In this document: in pieces, positions 1 to 5,304 of the stretch
Layout of the letters: each line of letters starts with the position of its first letter
How positions within the stretch are numbered: the first letter of the stretch is position 1
Source: Methanosarcina sp. UBA402
Lineage (GTDB): Archaea > Halobacteriota > Methanosarcinia > Methanosarcinales > Methanosarcinaceae
Length of the DNA: 5,372 bases
Direction: 5' to 3'
NCBI GenBank assembly: GCA_002509325.1
Contig: DADO01000069.1
Coordinates: forward strand, 1 to 5,372
Notes under the pieces: generated by a model
Seen by the model: only the letters and a program-made list of their open reading frames with translations
The model's database searches: none
Told to the model about the DNA's origin: nothing
Made by a program: the position numbers and the translations under genes

Positions 1-156
1 AAGTAATATGTTTGGAACAATTCGTATTTTAACCGAATCCAAATGAATTTATCTTTTACTACTTATTTTTTTGCTGTTTATTTTTACTACTGACTTTTTT
101 ATTGTATTTTGCTTAACGGCTTTTGCTTAACGGTCTTTGTTAGCAGAGCCCTTTAA
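1..156. other. AT-rich non-coding stretch downstream of rlmE
   Basis: This stretch has no supported gene. It is T-rich on the plus strand and holds two short repeats: TTTTACTACT at 54-63 and 82-91, and the 14-base tandem at 107-134 that is listed separately. On the minus strand, where rlmE would be terminated, the bases after the stop are mainly A-rich, so I see no convincing U-tract terminator for rlmE here. Confidence 0.6.
107..134. repeat. 14-base tandem duplication
   Basis: TTTTGCTTAACGGC (107-120) is followed directly by TTTTGCTTAACGGT (121-134), so 13 of 14 bases match. It lies 22 bases beyond the rlmE stop codon in non-coding DNA. It looks like a simple slippage-type duplication, and no function is evident. 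Confidence 0.85.
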
Positions 157-948
157 TTACTCAGATTTCTCGCTCTTTCCAAGCCTTTCTGCGACATCTG
201 CAAAAGCGAAATTTGGCTTGACATCCGTTATTTTTATCCTGACTTTTTCTCCAACCCCAACGTCCTTTACGAAAACAACAAACCCTTCTATGAGTACTGC
301 CCCGTCTCCGCTTGAGCCCAGCTTCTCGATATCCACTACGAATTCATATCCTCTACGGAGGGGCGCTGTAAGGAACCTCTTTCCGATAACATAGATTTCC
401 GCACTCTGGGACCGTGACGCTTTTGGAGAATAAGCAGCTGTCCGGACAAAGTTTTCCCTTACCTTTTGCAGATAATCGTTAAACATGTCTCCCTGGAAGA
501 CCTTAACAACGAAATTTCCTTTGGGCTTGAGAATTTTTTTCGCACATTCGAGAGCCGAAGTCGCAAGCTCGATTGACCTTGCATGGTCATAAGACCAGTT
601 CCCTGATAGGTTCGGGGCTGCATCACAGAGCACCACATCAGCACCTTTTGCCCCCACAATTTGAGTAATCTTTTTTATTGTAGAGTCTGCATTTATATCG
701 CCCTGAATTATCTCGACTCCTTCGATAGGCTCGATTCTCTTCAGGTCCACGCCAAGGACTTTGCCTCCTGACAGTTCCTTTGCAACCTGGAGCCATCCAC
801 CTGGTGCTGCACCCAGATCAACAACCGAGTCTCCCCGCCTTATAATATTATGCTTTTCATTAATCTGTTTAAGCTTGAAGGAAGCCCTTGAACGGTACCC
901 TTCTTCTTTTGCCTGACGATAATAGTAATCTCTCCTGTCTCTTGCCAT
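157..948 (-). CDS. rlmE: 23S rRNA (uridine-2'-O-)-methyltransferase RlmE/FtsJ with TRAM domain
   Basis: This 263-residue protein is a SAM-dependent 2'-O-methyltransferase of the RrmJ/FtsJ family, whose bacterial member methylates U2552 in the A-loop of 23S rRNA. The Rossmann domain spans about residues 15-190. It has the SAM-binding motif DLGAAPGG at 44-51, an acidic D68 in GVDL, and the complete catalytic K-D-K-E tetrad: K25 (RASFKL), D109 (CDAAPN), K149 (VVKVFQG) and E184 (SAEIYVIG). Residues of about 193-253 form a C-terminal TRAM-like RNA-binding domain (LRRGYEF, IEGFVVFV, VRIKITDVKPNFAFADV), an arrangement known from archaeal RlmE and absent from E. coli RlmE. The ATG at 948 is preferred over an in-frame TTG at 990, because the family begins at MARDRRDYYYRQA and a purine-rich ribosome binding site lies just upstream. 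It is separated from the DUF1275 gene by 168 bases. No key residue is missing, so the assignment is secure. Confidence 0.96.
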   Translation of the reverse strand: MARDRRDYYYRQAKEEGYRSRASFKLKQINEKHNIIRRGDSVVDLGAAPGGWLQVAKELSGGKVLGVDLKRIEPIEGVEIIQGDINADSTIKKITQIVGAKGADVVLCDAAPNLSGNWSYDHARSIELATSALECAKKILKPKGNFVVKVFQGDMFNDYLQKVRENFVRTAAYSPKASRSQSAEIYVIGKRFLTAPLRRGYEFVVDIEKLGSSGDGAVLIEGFVVFVKDVGVGEKVRIKITDVKPNFAFADVAERLGKSEKSE

Positions 949-951
949 TGC

Positions 952-961
952 TAACCTTTCC
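952..961 (-). promoter_or_regulatory. Ribosome binding site of rlmE
   Basis: Read on the minus strand, the bases before the ATG are GCAGGAAAGGTTAGCA. The GGAAAGGT stretch is a plausible Shine-Dalgarno sequence about five bases from the start. It supports the ATG at 948 and not the upstream TTG at 990. Confidence 0.65.
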
Positions 962-1116
962 TGCACTGAAAGCTGATATAGATTGCGCAAAAGTCGTTTT
1001 GCACAGATTGATTTAATCCTTTGTCAGTAAGACTAATCCTTATCAATAATATCCTGATATGTTGTTGTTCATTCACCAGCATTTACTAATCTGCTGTCAC
1101 CACTAATTCTCTGACT

Positions 1117-1788
1117 TTATACTTCAATAACAGCATTCTTATTCTCATTCTTACACTCACTATCATCTACACTGAACAAAATTACAGAGCAAATAAGTAC
1201 GATCATAGGTATCCATACTGCTTTAGCTCCAATAAGTGAGGTAAGCAGCCCTCCCAATATCGCTCCTGCTAGAAAAGAGAGGTTAACTTTGGAGAATTGG
1301 ATAGCTTTCAGAGCCGATTCTTTATCTCTTTTTGTGAAAGCAATATAAGCTTTCTGTGTAGCTGAACGTAAGTTTCCCGTAATCATTGTTGTATTATACT
1401 CAGAACCAACCAGTTTGCGAAATGAAGATACCTGAACCGAACAAACAAATGAAACCGCAACGGTTACAATGATATTCGGGCTTGTGTAAGGTATAAAGCC
1501 TATGATAAAAAGGACTGCTATTTCAAGAATTAAAACTGCTCTTTCAGAGTCCTGTATAAACAATCGCATTGAAGGATTTTTAATCATCTCAGCAACCACT
1601 ACTCCGACAATAAATGCCAGAATAGGTACTGCGTGAAGCACTGCTTTCCCCCATTCTCCCGTTGCAGCTTCTATGCCCATAAGCACGAAATTCCCAGTCT
1701 GAGAATTGGCGAAAACCCAGCCTCTCCCTACAAACGTATAAGCATCAAGAAATCCTCCCACAATTGCAAGAAGTATTCCAAACTCCAC
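1117..1788 (-). CDS. DUF1275 (YoaK-like) multipass membrane protein, start uncertain
   Basis: From its GTG this is a 223-residue very hydrophobic protein of the DUF1275/YoaK family, whose function and substrate are not established. Family hallmarks are GGFLDAYTF at 11-19, FANSQTGNFVLMG at 26-38 and TTMITGNLRS at 133-142. Hydrophobic segments lie at about 3-20, 50-68, 83-100, 104-120, 168-187 and 189-206, so about six membrane helices are expected. The tail (SVDDSECKNENKNAVIEV) is polar. The GTG has no Shine-Dalgarno sequence, and it leaves almost nothing before the first helix, where related proteins usually carry a short polar leader. The frame continues upstream as SES, TFN and then a TAG, with ATG codons beyond it (see 1789-1851). 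W24 lies where, from memory, the family usually has Gly (RGGVFANAQTG). The gene may therefore be intact from GTG, disrupted by a nonsense mutation, or read through UAG. The family call is firm and the start is not. Confidence 0.88.
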   Translation of the reverse strand: MEFGILLAIVGGFLDAYTFVGRGWVFANSQTGNFVLMGIEAATGEWGKAVLHAVPILAFIVGVVVAEMIKNPSMRLFIQDSERAVLILEIAVLFIIGFIPYTSPNIIVTVAVSFVCSVQVSSFRKLVGSEYNTTMITGNLRSATQKAYIAFTKRDKESALKAIQFSKVNLSFLAGAILGGLLTSLIGAKAVWIPMIVLICSVILFSVDDSECKNENKNAVIEV

Positions 1789-1851
1789 AGATTCAGAGGT
1801 AAAATTCTATAATTGACTTTTTTTATTTTTAGGTATTTGCATCTTTATCAT
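1789..1851 (-). other. In-frame N-terminal extension of the DUF1275 gene interrupted by one TAG
   Basis: On the minus strand the DUF1275 frame is open upstream to a TAA at 1890-1888, apart from one TAG at 1809-1807. From the ATG at 1851 it reads MIKMQIPKNKKSQL, then UAG, then NFTSES, and joins the GTG (V-E-F-G-I-L-L-A). A second ATG lies at 1842. A short lysine-rich leader followed by SES and the first helix is what I would expect of a DUF1275 N-terminus. Neither ATG has a clear ribosome binding site. In Methanosarcina UAG can encode pyrrolysine. Otherwise a single-base change of GAG, CAG or AAG would explain the stop. Read-through would give 244 residues with the UAG at position 15. Confidence 0.55.
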
Positions 1852-1854
1852 TTT

Positions 1855-1931
1855 AAATTCAAAGAACTTTATTTTATTCAGAAAACTTTATTTTATTCAA
1901 AGACTTTATTTTATTCAAAGGCTTTATTTAA
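1855..1931. repeat. 18/19-base tandem repeat, about 3.5 copies
   Basis: The unit is ACTTTATTTTATTCAAAG. Copies start at 1866 (19 bases, ending CAGAAA in place of CAAAG), 1885 and 1903, and a partial copy with G for the first base starts at 1921 (GCTTTATTTAAC). A further ATTCAAAG precedes the first copy. It lies in the probable 5' leader of the DUF1275 gene, directly upstream of the ATG at 1851. Copy number may vary between strains. Confidence 0.85.
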
Positions 1932-2021
1932 CTGTAGCGAACTTCAACATTTTCGTAAAATGGAAAACCAAGTCTGTTTCCATATTTTAAAAACGCGATT
2001 GTCAAATAAACCCTAACTCTA

Positions 2022-2033
2022 CTTATATATTTT
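2022..2033 (-). promoter_or_regulatory. Candidate TATA box for the DUF1275 gene
   Basis: On the minus strand the sequence reads AAAATATATAAG, preceded by an A-rich stretch that could serve as a BRE. Transcription would begin about 25 bases downstream, near position 2000, and give a leader of roughly 150 bases or more that contains the 18-base repeats. A competing box, GAATATATATTAAG, lies at 2168-2181. The choice between them is inference. Confidence 0.4.
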
Positions 2034-2068
2034 TTTAAATTTTGGCTGACTGGATAACAAACTCACCT

Positions 2069-2112
2069 TTATTGATTAAAACAGAAAACATTATTGATTA
2101 AAACAGAAAACA
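2069..2112. repeat. Perfect 22-base tandem duplication
   Basis: Bases 2069-2090 are repeated exactly at 2091-2112. Each copy begins TTATTGATTAAAAC and ends AGAAAACA. It lies between the two candidate TATA boxes, upstream of the DUF1275 gene. The lack of any mismatch suggests a recent duplication. Confidence 0.92.
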
Positions 2113-2167
2113 TTAGTAAATTTTAGTTTTGCTTCTCGTTTTCCCTTCATAATAATACACATTCGTC

Positions 2168-2181
2168 TTAATATATATTCC
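2168..2181 (-). promoter_or_regulatory. Alternative candidate TATA box
   Basis: The sequence TTAATATATATTC on the plus strand is nearly symmetric and could act in either direction. In the minus direction it would start a transcript near 2145 leading to the DUF1275 gene, with a leader close to 300 bases. No plus-strand gene follows it nearby. Confidence 0.25.
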
Positions 2182-2215
2182 TCACTGAATAATATGGGAG
2201 TATCCGGTTTTTGTA

Positions 2216-2253
2216 GGAAAAAATGCGAATTTTGCAGCAAATGCACTCAGTGC
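2216..2253 (-). terminator. Candidate terminator after the VLRF1 gene
   Basis: Directly after the stop codon the minus strand carries GCACTGAGTGC (plus 2243-2253), which can form a small 4-5 bp hairpin. About 20 bases further on is a run of six T (plus 2220-2225 region, AAAAAAT). Archaeal termination depends mainly on U-tracts, so the tract is plausible, while the hairpin is weak. Confidence 0.35.
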
Positions 2254-2254
2254 T

Positions 2255-3304
2255 TCACAGCAGATACCTTCTGGAGCTTAAAACCGCTCTAAGGATTTCC
2301 TCTCCGCCTGTTTTTTCAACTCTGATGTCAGATGGTTTCTCAATAATCTCAAGGTCAAAGGGCAGAAGCTTCTTGATTTCTCCAATTAGCTGAAAATCCC
2401 CGCTTAGAAAGACAAAGCCAATAGACCTGTTTTCTTCGAGAACCTTATCCAAAGCCTCAATGACTTTGTCCATGTGGTGCGCAATATCCTCTTCCCTGAG
2501 TCTTTCGAAGCGGCGCTGGCTAAAGCCTCCTTTGCTGTGTTTTTCCTTTACACTGCTTCGGATAAGCTCCTCAGTGTCGAAAAATTTCGCATCTGGAGTA
2601 AAACCTATGAAGGATTCACCTGCATGCAGGACAAGGACAATCGTGCGGTAATCTTTACTCAAAGTCTCTTCAAGCAAAGAGACTTCAAAATTATGCCCAA
2701 GCTGCCAGGCAGGGGAAGTAATCGGAACAGGAGGAGCTATAGCTTCGCAGACCATCCTGTGAAGATCATAGAAAAACACAAGGCCGGTTTCAGAGTCAAG
2801 CCTGTCAAGAAGCGTACGGGTTTCCTCTTCTACGCGCTCAAGAACCATTTCGCTCAGCACGTTTGAGAGGCGAGTGTCTGGGGGGAGGTAAGCAGTTAGC
2901 AGGTCGTCTGAAGGGGCGTGAAAAGATTTGAGTTTCGAAAGATAAGCCTGAACAGCTTGCTGGCTCAGGTTTTCAATTCCGCGAAACTGCAGCTTTTCCT
3001 CGGATTCAGTCCTGATGGTTTCGAGCTTATATGAAAGGGTCTGGGTTCGAACACGTTCATAATTTAAAAGGGCTTCAGCTTCCTGCCTGTCCGCAACTGC
3101 TTGCCTTGCCAGACTCTCTCGCTTTTCAAGCTGGATTTTTGCACTCCGCAGGTCGAGCTCCAGTTTAATGATCTTTGAGTTGAGATGGTCGATCTCAAGC
3201 TCGAGCTGCTCTTTTCCTGAAAATTTCCCTATTAATTTACTTAAGCCCTTTTTGGTAACTTCAGCGGCTTCTGTGGCTTCTTTTTTTGATATTTTGTCGT
3301 TCAT
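2255..3304 (-). CDS. Vms1/Ankzf1-like (VLRF1 domain) peptidyl-tRNA hydrolase
   Basis: This 349-residue soluble protein has an N-terminal charged coiled coil (about 31-105, beginning GKEQLELEIDHLNSKI) and a C-terminal VLRF1 release-factor-like domain (about 130-345). The diagnostic segment KHSKGGFSQRRFERLREE at 255-272 resembles the GGQ region of aRF1 (KGGQSAxRFERL) but has the GxxQ arrangement of the Vms1 family, with Q263 as the likely catalytic glutamine. Other family-like parts are FFYDLHRMVCEAIAPP (177-192) and IVLVLHAGESFIGF (222-235). Eukaryotic Vms1/ANKZF1 cleaves peptidyl-tRNA on stalled 60S subunits during ribosome quality control. A similar rescue role here is inferred from the motif. 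The zinc finger and ankyrin parts of the eukaryotic proteins are absent. The ATG at 3304 has a good ribosome binding site three bases away. It is transcribed away from coaBC and 466 bases from the DUF1275 gene, so it is probably monocistronic. Confidence 0.85.
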   Translation of the reverse strand: MNDKISKKEATEAAEVTKKGLSKLIGKFSGKEQLELEIDHLNSKIIKLELDLRSAKIQLEKRESLARQAVADRQEAEALLNYERVRTQTLSYKLETIRTESEEKLQFRGIENLSQQAVQAYLSKLKSFHAPSDDLLTAYLPPDTRLSNVLSEMVLERVEEETRTLLDRLDSETGLVFFYDLHRMVCEAIAPPVPITSPAWQLGHNFEVSLLEETLSKDYRTIVLVLHAGESFIGFTPDAKFFDTEELIRSSVKEKHSKGGFSQRRFERLREEDIAHHMDKVIEALDKVLEENRSIGFVFLSGDFQLIGEIKKLLPFDLEIIEKPSDIRVEKTGGEEILRAVLSSRRYLL

Positions 3305-3305
3305 C

Positions 3306-3316
3306 TACTCCCTTCC
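3306..3316 (-). promoter_or_regulatory. Ribosome binding site of the VLRF1 gene
   Basis: The minus strand reads GGTCGGAAGGGAGTAG directly before the ATG at 3304. GGAAGGGAG is a strong purine-rich Shine-Dalgarno candidate, although its end is only three bases from the start codon. It fixes the chosen start. Confidence 0.65.
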
Positions 3317-3352
3317 GACCATCTCACACTTCAATAATTTTGCATATTACGG

Positions 3353-3360
3353 TTTATAGT
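3353..3360 (-). promoter_or_regulatory. Candidate TATA box of the VLRF1 gene
   Basis: The minus strand reads ACTATAAACC here. Initiation about 25 bases downstream would give a leader of about 25 bases before the ATG at 3304. The box overlaps the TATAGT half-site cluster, so a regulator bound there could block or assist TBP. The assignment is tentative. Confidence 0.3.
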
Positions 3361-3427
3361 ATAGTCTAAAACTATAATTATAGTCCATAAAATTGCAATT
3401 ACAGTTAACTATACTTCTTGTTATAGT
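3355..3427. promoter_or_regulatory. Cluster of TATAGT/ACTATA half-sites and palindromes, possible operator
   Basis: TATAGT occurs at 3355, 3360, 3379 and 3422, and its complement ACTATA at 3371 and 3408, which makes six sites in 73 bases. Two of them form the perfect 14-base palindrome ACTATAATTATAGT (3371-3384). Perfect palindromes AATTGCAATT (3391-3400) and AGTTAACT (3403-3410) follow. The cluster starts about 50 bases upstream of the VLRF1 start. AT-rich DNA makes such words commoner, so a regulatory role is only a suggestion. Confidence 0.35.
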
Positions 3428-3462
3428 CTATTGTGGCTTGTTTGATAATTTATTACAATTTA

Positions 3463-3502
<40 letters not shown>

Positions 3503-3509
3503 TATTACT

Positions 3510-3640
3510 GAGTCTGTCCCAAAACTCGAGATTGCATCTCTAAATTTTCGAATTCCAAATGACAAATTGAGTTTCCGACCATGAAAATGATTCTGAGACT
3601 TTTATGAATGTGAGAATAAAATGGGTTTTGGGATGGGCTC
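3510..3640. mobile_element. MITE-like or internally deleted insertion-sequence remnant
   Basis: The left end GAGTCTGTCCCAAAACTC (3510-3527) and the right end GGGTTTTGGGATGGGCTC (3623-3640) are inverted repeats: 14 of 18 positions are complementary, and the remaining four can form G-U pairs. The 131-base interval has no coding capacity beyond a few codons. ACT on both sides (3507-3509 and 3641-3643) could be a 3-base target duplication. From memory, termini of the type GAGTCTGTCCCAAAA resemble those of DDE insertion sequences in Methanosarcina. I cannot name the family. It could instead be a structured transcript, but terminal placement of the repeats favours a mobile remnant. Confidence 0.55.
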
Positions 3641-3680
3641 ACTTACTAAGGATTATGCAAATTTATGCTGGCTCAAGTTA

Positions 3681-3702
3681 TATTACACTGGTATTACACT
3701 GG
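3681..3702. repeat. Perfect 11-base tandem duplication
   Basis: TATTACACTGG at 3681-3691 is repeated exactly at 3692-3702. It lies between the MITE-like element and the doubtful minus-strand frame, in non-coding DNA. Confidence 0.9.
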
Positions 3703-3776
3703 TTTAAGTTGCAGCCCACTTGGTTAATATATCCTGCTTGTCAATGAAATAAAGCTTTTCTATAAAGTTCTCTATG

Positions 3777-3810
3777 AGTTCTAATCCTTCGTAAGCTCTA
3801 ATCCTTCGTA
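3777..3810. repeat. 17-base tandem duplication
   Basis: AGTTCTAATCCTTCGTA (3777-3793) is followed by AGCTCTAATCCTTCGTA (3794-3810), with one mismatch. The unit length is not a multiple of three. It therefore breaks the correspondence of reading frames on its two sides, which argues against the surrounding minus-strand 63-codon frame being an old gene. Confidence 0.9.
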
Positions 3811-3948
3811 TTTCGAAAGTTTTAAGAATATCATATTGAATGTCACTTTGCTTTATGGAGCATTTTCTGAAAAGCAAAGCCGATTTGAGAGTCATTATCT
3901 GGCTTATTATTAACCTTATAGATCACTCCGGTGCCTGAATGAATACAT

Positions 3949-3967
3949 TATTGAAAGACTTTCAATA
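3949..3967. promoter_or_regulatory. Perfect dyad upstream of coaBC
   Basis: TATTGAAAG, one A, then CTTTCAATA form a perfect inverted repeat with 9-base arms, 78-96 bases before the coaBC start. A one-base centre makes it a poor RNA hairpin but a good shape for a dimeric DNA-binding regulator. No regulator is identified. Confidence 0.4.
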
Positions 3968-4044
3968 TCAGACGGGCAAGATGAACCCAAAACAGAACGA
4001 ACCAGAAAAATCCCGGTCAAAAAGAACCGAACCGAGTAGATTAA

Positions 4045-5304
4045 ATGGATAAACAGAAATGGCAAAAGGTCGCCAGGTCCGGAGCCGAAAAGTTCCATCC
4101 CACGCTCTGGATCGAGGGCCAGAAGAGCTCTTCCCTTGCCGGAAAAACCATAGTTCTTGGCGTTACAGGGAGCATTGGGGCGGTAAGAACCGTCGAGCTT
4201 GCAAGGGAACTGATAAGAAACGGAGCTGAAGTCCATGCTGTTATGACAGAGGCTGCCACGCGTATCCTGCACCCTGATGCCCTGCATTATGCTACCGGAA
4301 ACCCTGCAATTATCGAACTTGGAGGCAGGGTTGAGCATGTGGAGTTCTGCGGGCTCAAGGGCAGGGCAGACCTTCTTCTCATAGCCCCTGCAACAGCAAA
4401 CACTATTGGAAAAATCGCATATGGGATAGACGATACCCCTGTCACCTCTTTTGCAACAACTGCCCTTGGTTCTGGCGTGCCTGTGATGGTTGTTCCTGCA
4501 ATGCACGAATCAATGTTCAGGCACCCGGCTGTAGCTGAGAACCTGGTAAAATTAAAGAGCTGGGGAATCTCGGTTGTGGGTCCCAGGCTGGAAGAAGGCA
4601 TTGCAAAAATTGCAGCAAACGAGGAAATCGTGCTTGAAGTAGAAAGGGCTCTTGGAAACAAAGCCCTTGAAAACCGGAAGGTAATTATCACGAGCGGCTC
4701 CACTGCCGAAAGCCTGGACCCTATCCGGATCCTGACGAACCGGGCTTCAGGTAAAACCGGCAGGGAACTTGCCCTGGAAGCTTACCGGAATGGAGCTGAT
4801 GTAACCCTTGTTCATCGGGACAAGCTTGGGTTTGCAGGGATCAGGGAGATTTTTGCAGAGAGTGCCGCTGAAATGACTGATGCTGTGCTCTCAGAACTTG
4901 AGAAAGGGTATGATATCCTTATCAGTTCGGCAGCAATTGCAGATTATACAGCCGAGCCTTCTCCCCAAAAGATCAAGTCGGGAGGAGAACTGGTCTTGAG
5001 ATTGAAACCTACCCGCAAACTGATAAAAGAATGCCGCGAAAAATCCCCCGACCTTATAATAGTAGGTTTCAAAGCTGAAACCGGGGTTGAAACCAATGAG
5101 CTCATCAGAAGGGCAGCTTCAACCCTTAAAGCGTCAAAACTGGACCTTATTGTTGCAAACGATGTTGGAAAAGGCGGAATGGGTACAGAGGAAAATGAAC
5201 TTTATCTTATAGGAAGGGGAAAAGGCGAACTCAGGCATATAAGCGGAAATAAACGCAAACTTGCAGCCTGTATTCTTGAAGAGGTAGCTGGACTTTTAAA
5301 GTGA
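4045..5304 (+). CDS. coaBC: Bifunctional phosphopantothenoylcysteine decarboxylase / phosphopantothenate-cysteine ligase
   Basis: This 419-residue cytosolic enzyme carries out two steps of coenzyme A synthesis: ligation of cysteine to 4'-phosphopantothenate (CoaB) and FMN-dependent decarboxylation to 4'-phosphopantetheine (CoaC). The CoaC flavoprotein domain (about 30-200) has GVTGSIGAVRTVELAREL at 39-56, the likely catalytic H98 (RVEHVEF), APATANTIGKIAYGIDD (114-130) and PAMHESM (151-157), where bacteria have PAMN. The bacterial ACG cysteine loop is replaced by EEGIAKI (184-189), which fits an archaeal enzyme. The CoaB domain (about 210-419) has TSGSTAESLDP, TNRASGKTG (231-239), AAIADY (296-301), the likely acylation-step lysine K309 in QKIKSGG, GFKAET (341-346) and LIVANDV (368-374). 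About 30 residues precede the flavin domain. The ATG at 4045 has no strong Shine-Dalgarno sequence, but no other ATG lies nearby before the domain. Archaea form the substrate by pantoate kinase and phosphopantothenate synthetase, and neither gene is in this window. Confidence 0.95.
   Translation: MDKQKWQKVARSGAEKFHPTLWIEGQKSSSLAGKTIVLGVTGSIGAVRTVELARELIRNGAEVHAVMTEAATRILHPDALHYATGNPAIIELGGRVEHVEFCGLKGRADLLLIAPATANTIGKIAYGIDDTPVTSFATTALGSGVPVMVVPAMHESMFRHPAVAENLVKLKSWGISVVGPRLEEGIAKIAANEEIVLEVERALGNKALENRKVIITSGSTAESLDPIRILTNRASGKTGRELALEAYRNGADVTLVHRDKLGFAGIREIFAESAAEMTDAVLSELEKGYDILISSAAIADYTAEPSPQKIKSGGELVLRLKPTRKLIKECREKSPDLIIVGFKAETGVETNELIRRAASTLKASKLDLIVANDVGKGGMGTEENELYLIGRGKGELRHISGNKRKLAACILEEVAGLLK

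Larger units (their letters stand above)
1789..2254. other. 466-base intergenic region between the VLRF1 and DUF1275 genes
   Basis: This very AT-rich region holds, read in the minus direction, a short hairpin and T-tract just after the VLRF1 stop, two TATA-like boxes (2168-2181 and 2022-2033), a perfect 22-base tandem duplication and a 3.5-copy 18-base repeat, and ends at the DUF1275 leader. An open frame on the plus strand across 1813-2016 mostly translates the repeat (LYFIQKTLFYSKTLFYSK) and is not a credible gene. Confidence 0.6.

Noticed and set aside
949..990. TTG start at 990 for rlmE, adding 14 residues
   Set aside because: The family begins at MARDRRDYYY, and the ATG at 948 has a good ribosome binding site. 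The extra residues have no family match that I know.
1013..1041. Two TAATCCTT copies between rlmE and the DUF1275 gene as an operator
   Set aside because: Eight-base direct copies in AT-rich DNA are too weak alone, and no promoter box is clear beside them.
1813..2016. Plus-strand 67-residue open frame
   Set aside because: Most of it is the translated 18-base repeat, it lies in the probable leader of the DUF1275 gene on the other strand, and it has no family features.
2474..2866. Plus-strand 130-residue open frame inside the VLRF1 gene
   Set aside because: It is the antisense shadow of a clearly coding minus-strand gene and shows no domain.
3704..3895. Minus-strand 63-residue open frame as a real small gene
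   Set aside because: It has no ribosome binding site, no recognised family, and contains a tandem duplication whose length is not a multiple of three. It is kept only as a possible remnant.
3916..4703. Minus-strand open frames opposite coaBC
   Set aside because: They overlap strongly conserved coaBC coding sequence and have no recognisable protein features.
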